Shown: positions 58,427 through 64,000 of the stretch, piece by piece | Layout: the number at the start of each line of letters is the position of its first letter | Numbering within the stretch: the stretch's first letter is position 1 | NCBI RefSeq assembly: GCF_009789225.1 | Contig: NZ_WSTA01000005.1 | Coordinates: 1-64,000, forward strand | Reading direction: 5' to 3' | From: Agromyces seonyuensis | GTDB lineage: Bacteria; Actinomycetota; Actinomycetes; Actinomycetales; Microbacteriaceae | DNA: 64,000 nucleotides | The notes under the pieces: model-generated | Seen by the model: only the letters and a program-made list of their open reading frames with translations | What the model was told of the DNA's origin: nothing | The model's database searches: none | Program-made: the position numbers and the translations under genes

Positions 58427-58460
58427 GAGGGCGCCCCGGCCGATCGGCCGGGGCGCCCTC
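58427..58460. terminator. Bidirectional terminator, perfect 34-base palindrome
   Basis: GAGGGCGCCCCGGCC-GATC-GGCCGGGGCGCCCTC. It lies between the hypothetical gene and the convergent nadE. Confidence 0.7.
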
Positions 58461-58477
58461 GCCGTGCGGTGCCGGGT

Positions 58478-59299
58478 CTACTCCCACCAGTCGTCGGACG
58501 GCGTCACGGGCGAGCGTCGCTTGTGCTCGGTCGCGAGGTAGCGCGCCTCGATCTGCTCGGCGACGGCCGGGTCGACGTCGCGGCCGAGCAGATACGCGTC
58601 GAGGTCGACGTAGGTGAGGCCGAGGTTCGCCTCGTCGGTCTGGCCGGGGGTGTCGTCCAGCAGGTCGGCCGTGGGCGCCTTCAGGTAGAGGTGCTCGGGC
58701 GCGCCGAGGTGCTCGAGGATCGCCCGGCCCTGGCTCTTCGCGAGGCCCGACAGCGGCAGCACGTCGGCGCCGCCGTCGCCGAACTTCGTGAAGAACCCCG
58801 TGATCGCCTCGGCCGCGTGGTCGGTGCCGATCACGATGAGACGGTGCTCGCCGGCGAGCGCGTACTGGGCGACCATGCGTAGCCGCGCCTTGACGTTGCC
58901 CTTGCCGAAATCGGAGATCGAGGTGCCCGTCGCGGCAACGTAGTCGGCGGCGACGCCGTCGACGCCCTCCTTGATGTTGAAGGTCACCGTCTCCTGCGGC
59001 CTGATGAACGTCAGGGCGAGCTGCGCATCCTCCTCGTCGCGCTGGACGCCGTACGGCAGGCGCACCGCGATGAACCGGGCCGGATGCCCGTCCGCGGCGA
59101 GCTCTTCGACGGCGAGCTGCGCGAGCCGGCCCGCGAGGGAGGAGTCCTGACCGCCGGAGATCCCGAGCACGAAGCCGGCGGCGCCGGTGCGCCGCAGATA
59201 GCGCTTGAGGAAGTCGACCCGGGCGCGGACCTCGGCCGCGGGATCGATGGTGGGCTTCGCGCCGAGCTCGGCGATGATCCGTTCCTGCAGTGGTCGCAT
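58478..59299 (-). CDS. nadE: Ammonia-dependent NAD+ synthetase
   Basis: 273 residues, the short form without a glutaminase domain. P-loop [21 protein letters not shown] and the [10 protein letters not shown] loop complete the ATP/NaAD site. It forms NAD+ from nicotinic acid adenine dinucleotide, ATP and ammonia. Leaderless start: TATCGT (59312-59307) ends 8 bases before ATG 59299. Confidence 0.95.
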   Translation of the reverse strand: MRPLQERIIAELGAKPTIDPAAEVRARVDFLKRYLRRTGAAGFVLGISGGQDSSLAGRLAQLAVEELAADGHPARFIAVRLPYGVQRDEEDAQLALTFIRPQETVTFNIKEGVDGVAADYVAATGTSISDFGKGNVKARLRMVAQYALAGEHRLIVIGTDHAAEAITGFFTKFGDGGADVLPLSGLAKSQGRAILEHLGAPEHLYLKAPTADLLDDTPGQTDEANLGLTYVDLDAYLLGRDVDPAVAEQIEARYLATEHKRRSPVTPSDDWWE

Positions 59300-59306
59300 G
59301 GCGCCG

Positions 59307-59312
59307 ACGATA
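59307..59312 (-). promoter_or_regulatory. -10 hexamer for a leaderless nadE mRNA
   Basis: Minus-strand TATCGT, 8 bases to the start codon. Confidence 0.45.
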
Positions 59313-59414
59313 CCCGCCCGTCGTTTCGATCATGGGTCGACCGGCGCCGCCCGCGCCCGGATGCCCCGCTACGATTCCCGGAGCGGGCGCTCGCCCGAAG
59401 GACCGGGGGGACCG

Positions 59415-60632
59415 ATGGACGACATCTCGCTGCCGACGCTCGTGCTGATCCCGCTGATCGCCGTGGCGGCTCCGCTGCTCGGGCGGCTCGTCGGCCGGAT
59501 CGCGCCGGTGCCGCTCGTCGTCTTCGAGATCCTCCTCGGCATCCTCTGCGGGCCGTCCTTCCTCGGCTGGGTCGAGCAGGACGATTTCGTCGAGGCGCTC
59601 TCGAACTTCGGCCTCGCGATGCTCTTCTTCCTCGCCGGCAACGAGATCGACTACCCGTCGCTCGGCCGGCGGGCCCTCAGCCGGGCGGGGGTGGGCTGGC
59701 TCATCTCGCTCGTCGCCGGATTCGGCGTCGCGTTCGTGGTGGCGCCGGAGTGGGGCGCGGCCGGCTTCATCGCGATCGCACTCTCGTCGACCGCGCTCGG
59801 CACGATCATGCCGGTGCTGAAGGATGCCGGCGATCTCGGCTCCCCGTTCGGCCGCGGCGTCATCGCCGTCGGCGCGATCGGCGAGTTCGGGCCGCTGCTG
59901 GCGATTTCCCTCTTCCTGTCGGGGCGCGACCCGGGGGTCGCCGCCGTCGTCATGGTCGCCTTCGCGATCATCTCGGTGCTCGCGTTCTGGCTCGCCTCGC
60001 GCGGCAGCGGCAAGGCGCTGCACGACATCATCGCCGCGACGCTGCACACGAGCGGGCAGTTCGCGATCCGCCTCGTCATTCTCGTGCTCGTGGCCCTCGT
60101 CGGGCTCAGCATCGCGCTCGGCCTCGACATGCTGCTCGGCGCGTTCACCGCCGGCGCGCTCTACCGCGTGCTGCTCGACGGCGCCCCCCGCGAGGACGCG
60201 AAGCTCGTCGAGGGCAAGCTCGAGGGACTCGGCTACGGCTTCCTCGTGCCGATCTTCTTCATCTACACGGGCGTCACGTTCGACGTCGACGCGCTCCTGC
60301 AGAGCCCCGCGATCCTGGCGCTCGTGCCGGCCTTCGCGGTCCTCCTGCTGCTCACGCGCGGTCTGCCGGCGATGCTCGCGGCCCCGGAAGGGGCGAGCCG
60401 TCGCGATCGGATCGCGACGGCGTTCTTCGGCGCGACCGGGCTGCCGATCATCGTCGCCGTCACCGCGCTCGGCGTCGACGACGGCGCGCTGGACTCCGGC
60501 CTGGCCTCCGCCCTCGTCGGCGCGGGGATGCTCTCGGTGCTGATCTACCCGCTCCTCGGCCTCGGGCTCCGGCGCAGCGGCACGCGCGGACTCGCCCGCC
60601 CGGAGACCGAGGACGCGCCGGAGGAGGCGTGA
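59415..60632 (+). CDS. Cation/proton antiporter (CPA2 family)
   Basis: 405 residues with about 12 hydrophobic segments. Family marks: LVVFEILLGILCGP, MLFFLAGNEIDY and the FGATGLPIIVAV segment. No Rossmann (TrkA-N) domain at the C-terminus, so it is the short form. It would exchange Na+ or K+ for protons. GGGGGG precedes ATG 59415. Ion specificity cannot be told. Confidence 0.88.
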   Translation: MDDISLPTLVLIPLIAVAAPLLGRLVGRIAPVPLVVFEILLGILCGPSFLGWVEQDDFVEALSNFGLAMLFFLAGNEIDYPSLGRRALSRAGVGWLISLVAGFGVAFVVAPEWGAAGFIAIALSSTALGTIMPVLKDAGDLGSPFGRGVIAVGAIGEFGPLLAISLFLSGRDPGVAAVVMVAFAIISVLAFWLASRGSGKALHDIIAATLHTSGQFAIRLVILVLVALVGLSIALGLDMLLGAFTAGALYRVLLDGAPREDAKLVEGKLEGLGYGFLVPIFFIYTGVTFDVDALLQSPAILALVPAFAVLLLLTRGLPAMLAAPEGASRRDRIATAFFGATGLPIIVAVTALGVDDGALDSGLASALVGAGMLSVLIYPLLGLGLRRSGTRGLARPETEDAPEEA

Positions 60633-60661
60633 GCCGTTCGGTTCGCCCGGGGGCCGCCCGG

Positions 60662-60667
60662 TAGGCT
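60662..60667 (+). promoter_or_regulatory. -10 hexamer upstream of tRNA-Arg
   Basis: TAGGCT ends 11 bases before the tRNA 5' end. Confidence 0.4.
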
Positions 60668-60677
60668 GATCGGGCCA

Positions 60678-60750
60678 GCCCCCGTAGCTCAGCGGATAGA
60701 GCAGGAGCCTTCTAATCTCTTGGTCGCAGGTTCGATTCCTGCCGGGGGCG
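60678..60750 (+). tRNA. tRNA-Arg (TCT)
   Basis: Acceptor GCCCCCG/CGGGGGC, discriminator G, anticodon loop CTTCTAA (TCT), T-loop TTCGATT, no CCA. It reads the rare AGA/AGG codons. The P-type ATPase gene starts 48 bases later. Confidence 0.94.
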
Positions 60751-60797
60751 CGGATGCTCCGGCCCGACGCCGGATCCGACTCTGGGGGGAGGCGCGG

Positions 60798-63512
60798 ATG
60801 TCGATGCAAACCGAGCAGGGATCCGATCTGGAGGTCGCGCGGCCGTACGCGCTGGACGCGGACGTCGTCGCGGCGGGCCTCCGCACCGACGGGCGGGGAC
60901 TGACGGGGGCGCAAGCCGCCTCGCGCCTCGAACGGGTCGGCCCGAACGCACTGCCGGAACCGAAGAAGCAGCCGGCCGTCCTCCGGTTCCTCCAGCAGTT
61001 CAACGACACGCTCATCTACATCCTGCTCGGCGCCGCCGCGATCAAGGCGATCATGGCCGACTGGCTGGAGTTCTGGGTCATCCTCGGTGTCACGATCATC
61101 AACGCCCTCGTCGGCTTCATCCAGGAGGGCCGAGCCGAGCAGGCGCTCGCGGGCATCCGCGGGATGCTCTCCCCCGACGCCTCGGTGCTGCGCGACGGCG
61201 CGTGGGCGAAGCTGCCCGCCGTCGACCTCGTGCCGGGCGACGTCGTGCGCCTGGCCCCCGGCGACCGCGTGCCCGCCGACCTGCGCCTGCTCGAGTGCAC
61301 CCAGCTCCGCATCGACGAGTCCGCGCTGACGGGCGAGTCGGTGCCCGCTTCCAAGGACGTCCCGCCCGTCTCGCCGGAGGCCGGGGTCGGCGACCGGCGC
61401 TCGATGTCGTTCTCGGGCACGATCGTGGCGGCCGGGCAGGGGCAGGGCATCGTCACCGACACCGGCTCCCGCACCGAGATCGGCAAGATCCAGAGCCTCG
61501 TCGAGCACGCGGACTCGCTCGAGACGCCGCTGACGCGCCAGCTCGCGTCCTTCGGCAAGGTGCTGACGCTCATCATCCTCGGCATGGCCGTCGTGATGCT
61601 CGCGATCGGGCGGTTCCTGCACGACCTGCCGTTCCCCGACCTCATCTCCGCGACGATCGGCTTCGCGGTCGCCGCGATCCCCGAGGGCCTGCCCGCGATC
61701 GTGACCATCACGCTCGCGATCGGCGTGCAGCAGATGGCACGGCGCAAGGCGATCACCCGCAAGCTCCCGGCCGTCGAGGCGCTCGGCTCGGTCACGACGG
61801 TGTGCTCGGACAAGACGGGCACGCTGACGAAGAACGAGATGACGGTGCGCAGCATCGTCACGCCCGCCGCGCGCTACGACCTGCAGGGCCTCGGCTACGA
61901 CCCGACCGGCACGATCGACCGGGTCGGCGGCGGCGAGTCCGGCGGCGACCTCGCGGCGATCCTCTCGGTCGGCACGCTCTGCAACGACGCCCACATCGTC
62001 GCCGACGGCGATCGCTGGGCACTCGTCGGCGAACCGACCGAGGGCGCCCTGAAGGTCGCCGCGATGAAGGGCGGCGCGGCCGAGGATGCCCCGCGCATCG
62101 CGGTCGTGCCGTTCGATTCGGCCTACAAGTTCATGGCGACCCTGAACGGGGTCGGCGGCGGCGCGCGCGCGATCCTGGTCAAGGGCGCACCCGACCGGCT
62201 GCTCGAGCGCTCGACCGCCCAGCGCGGCGAGGCCGGGCCCGAGCCGATCGACGTCCGCCGCTGGGAGGCCGAGGTGGATGCGCTGAGCGCTCAGGGCCTC
62301 CGCGTCCTCGCGGCCGCGCGCCGGCCGGTGGGGACCGACGTCGAGGGCGTCGGGATCGACGACCTGCACGACCTGGAGTTCCTCGGTCTCTGGGGCATCG
62401 TCGACCCGCCGCGGCCCGAGGCGATCGACGCGATCGCCGACTGCCACCACGCGGGCATCGCCGTGAAGATGATCACCGGGGACCACCAGGGCACGGCCGT
62501 GGCGATCGCCCGGGAGATGGGCATCGCCCACGCCGACGGCGCGGTCGACTCGCTCACGGGCGCCGAGCTCGAGGCGCTCAGTCAGGAGCAGTTGCAGGCG
62601 GTCGTCCAGGACGTCGACGTGTACGCACGGACGAGCCCCGAGCACAAGATCCGCATCGTGCGGGCGCTCCAGTCCCACGGCCAGGTGGTCGCGATGACCG
62701 GCGACGGCGTCAACGACGCCCCGGCGCTCACCCGCGCCGACGTCGGCATCGCGATGGGCATCAAGGGCACGGAGGCCACCAAGGAGGCCGCCGAGGTCGT
62801 GCTCGCCGACGACAACTTCGCGACGATCCGCTCGGCGATCGCCGAGGGCCGCCGGATCTACGACAACCTCCGCAAGTCGATCGTGTTCATCCTCCCCACG
62901 AACGGCGCGCAGTCCCTGTGCATCCTCATCGCCGTCGTCTTCGGGCTGACGCTGCCCCTCACGCCCGTGCAGGTGCTCTGGATCAACATGGTGACCGCGA
63001 TCACCTTGACCCTCGCGCTCGCCTACGAGCCGGCCGAACGGGGCATCATGCAGCGCGGTCCGCGCAAGGGCGGCGGGTCGATCATCGACGGCGGGGAGCT
63101 CGTCTTCGTGCTCATCGTCTCGCTCATCATCGGCGGCGCCTCCCTCGGTGTGTTCTACGCGGCGCTCGGCGCCGGCGTCGACCTCGACTACGCCCGCACG
63201 ATCGCCGTCACGACCCTCGCGCTCGCGCAGATGACCTACCTGTTCAACTGCCGCTTCCTCTCGCGCTCGAGCCTCACCCTCGAGGTGTTCCGCGGCAACC
63301 CCGTGGTCTGGTGGTCGTCGGGCGCGCTGATCGTGCTGCAGCTCGGCTACACCTACCTGCCGTTCATGAACCGGTTGTTCGAGTCGGCGCCGCTCACGTG
63401 GAACTCGTGGATCGCGCCGATCCTCGTCGCGATCGGCGTCTTCCTCCTGATCGAGGGGCTGAAGGCCATCCGGAACTCCCGCGCCAAGGGCGGTGTCGGC
63501 GCCCCTCGCTAG
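60798..63512 (+). CDS. Cation-translocating P-type ATPase (P2-like)
   Basis: 904 residues. TGES actuator motif in LTGESVPASKD, PEGLPAIVTIT in M4, the phosphorylated Asp in CSDKTGTLTKNEMT and hinge MTGDGVNDAPAL. Layout is N-terminal cation-ATPase domain, ten membrane helices, C-terminal P2-type domain, as in calcium or other divalent-cation pumps of the PacL type. Ion not determined. ATG 60798 has GGGAGG upstream; the following ATG 60804 is a weaker alternative. Confidence 0.9.
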   Translation: MSMQTEQGSDLEVARPYALDADVVAAGLRTDGRGLTGAQAASRLERVGPNALPEPKKQPAVLRFLQQFNDTLIYILLGAAAIKAIMADWLEFWVILGVTIINALVGFIQEGRAEQALAGIRGMLSPDASVLRDGAWAKLPAVDLVPGDVVRLAPGDRVPADLRLLECTQLRIDESALTGESVPASKDVPPVSPEAGVGDRRSMSFSGTIVAAGQGQGIVTDTGSRTEIGKIQSLVEHADSLETPLTRQLASFGKVLTLIILGMAVVMLAIGRFLHDLPFPDLISATIGFAVAAIPEGLPAIVTITLAIGVQQMARRKAITRKLPAVEALGSVTTVCSDKTGTLTKNEMTVRSIVTPAARYDLQGLGYDPTGTIDRVGGGESGGDLAAILSVGTLCNDAHIVADGDRWALVGEPTEGALKVAAMKGGAAEDAPRIAVVPFDSAYKFMATLNGVGGGARAILVKGAPDRLLERSTAQRGEAGPEPIDVRRWEAEVDALSAQGLRVLAAARRPVGTDVEGVGIDDLHDLEFLGLWGIVDPPRPEAIDAIADCHHAGIAVKMITGDHQGTAVAIAREMGIAHADGAVDSLTGAELEALSQEQLQAVVQDVDVYARTSPEHKIRIVRALQSHGQVVAMTGDGVNDAPALTRADVGIAMGIKGTEATKEAAEVVLADDNFATIRSAIAEGRRIYDNLRKSIVFILPTNGAQSLCILIAVVFGLTLPLTPVQVLWINMVTAITLTLALAYEPAERGIMQRGPRKGGGSIIDGGELVFVLIVSLIIGGASLGVFYAALGAGVDLDYARTIAVTTLALAQMTYLFNCRFLSRSSLTLEVFRGNPVVWWSSGALIVLQLGYTYLPFMNRLFESAPLTWNSWIAPILVAIGVFLLIEGLKAIRNSRAKGGVGAPR

Positions 63513-63515
63513 ACT
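63510..63515 (+). promoter_or_regulatory. -10 hexamer for a leaderless orn mRNA
   Basis: TAGACT overlaps the P-type ATPase stop and ends 8 bases before ATG 63523. Confidence 0.45.
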
Positions 63516-63522
63516 CGTGCGC

Positions 63523-64000
63523 ATGTCAGCATCGAGCGACCTCCTCGTCTGGATCGACTGCGAGATGACCGGACTCGACCTCGACGTCGACGAACTGGTC
63601 GAGATCGCGGTCGTCATCACCGACTACGACCTCAACCCGGTCGACGCCGGGATCGACATTGTGATCCGGCCCAACCCGAGCGCACTCGAGCACATGGGCG
63701 AGTTCGTCCGCAACATGCATCGCACCTCGGGGCTGCTCGAAGAGATCCCGAACGGCGTGAGCCTCGCCGACGCCGAGTACCGCGTGCTCGAGTACGTGCT
63801 CTCGCACATCCCCGACGAGGCCAAGGCGCCGCTGGCCGGCAACACCATCGGCACCGACCGCATGTTCATCGCGAAGTACCTGCCGCGCCTCGACGCGCAC
63901 CTGCACTACCGCAACGTCGACGTCTCCTCGATCAAGGAGCTCTCGCGCCGCTGGTACCCGCGGGCCTACTTCAACGCGCCGACCAAGCATGGCGGCCACC
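63523..64000 (+). CDS. orn: Oligoribonuclease, C-terminus beyond the window
   Basis: The first 159 residues are visible; about 50 more are expected. DEDDh exonuclease: motif I WIDCEMTGLD, motif II in GNTIGTDRMFI. The final catalytic His and Asp lie at or beyond the edge. It degrades 2-5 nt RNA fragments, including pGpG, and is essential in many bacteria. Leaderless start. Confidence 0.95.
   Translation, partial: MSASSDLLVWIDCEMTGLDLDVDELVEIAVVITDYDLNPVDAGIDIVIRPNPSALEHMGEFVRNMHRTSGLLEEIPNGVSLADAEYRVLEYVLSHIPDEAKAPLAGNTIGTDRMFIAKYLPRLDAHLHYRNVDVSSIKELSRRWYPRAYFNAPTKHGGH

Noticed and set aside
58350-63620. Very long minus-strand open frame of about 1,750 codons across nadE and the P-type ATPase region
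   Set aside because: It runs antisense to genes with clear families, its composition is Arg/Asp/Glu/Gly-rich as expected of a shadow frame at high GC, and it has no domain. The real minus-strand gene here is nadE in another frame.

Overview
The window is high-GC DNA from an actinobacterium. The gene set and gene order (DUF3000, HRDC ribonuclease, thiolase, FadB-type protein, dxs, acnA; dut, DUF3710, DUF3159; DUF4193 and sepH; tig, clpP1, clpP2, clpX; nei, rpiB, pepN; ettA, ssb; nadE; orn) point to the Micrococcales, most likely Microbacteriaceae. That placement is inference from gene families. Almost everything is conserved core genome. Accessory material is limited to the tail of an IS1249-like (IS256 group) transposase at the left edge and small interspersed palindromic repeats. 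There is no prophage, CRISPR array, rRNA operon or biosynthetic cluster.

Layout. 1-1.9 kb: truncated IS transposase, then a minus-strand tRNA-Gly/Cys/Val operon with its own promoter and terminator, and a plus-strand tRNA-Val(CAC). 2-7.5 kb: PadR regulator, PemK/MazF-like protein downstream of an ammonium transporter, zapE, sulfurtransferase and sufE. 7.5-20.5 kb: alpha/beta hydrolase, DUF3000-HRDC pair, thiolase and FadB-type multifunctional protein (fatty-acid beta-oxidation), reductase, lipoprotein, dxs (isoprenoid precursors), acnA (TCA cycle). 20.5-24.5 kb: overlapping dut-DUF3710-DUF3159 operon, DUF3093, DUF4193, sepH. 24.7-29.6 kb: Clp protease and trigger factor cluster (protein folding and turnover), tRNA-Pro, tRNA-Gly. 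29.6-38.5 kb: orphan DNA adenine methylase, dps, a multicopper oxidase whose gene overlaps a two-component system, amidohydrolase/PaiB pair, nei. 38.5-46 kb: rpiB, two tandem pepN paralogues, MscS channel, truncated haemoglobin. 46-52 kb: ABC transporter, FAD dehydrogenase, thioesterases, Rieske lipoprotein. 52.6-64 kb: ettA, lipoprotein, ssb paralogue, msrA divergent from an aldo/keto reductase, nadE, antiporter, tRNA-Arg, P-type ATPase, and orn running off the right edge.

Regulation visible in the sequence. Many genes have a TANNNT hexamer ending 6-9 bases before the start codon and no usable Shine-Dalgarno sequence, which suggests leaderless transcripts. The clearest unusual points are a symmetric TAGGCTA that could act as the -10 of both msrA and the aldo/keto reductase, a ten-codon apparently leaderless micro-ORF whose stop overlaps the start of the DNA adenine methylase, a perfect 20-bp palindrome plus an iron-box-like site upstream of acnA, a GlnR-like box upstream of amt, and REP-like palindromic units at two loci. 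I found no convincing wholly new multi-gene system. The multicopper oxidase/sensor/regulator overlap and the coupled methylase leader are the best candidates for something undescribed.
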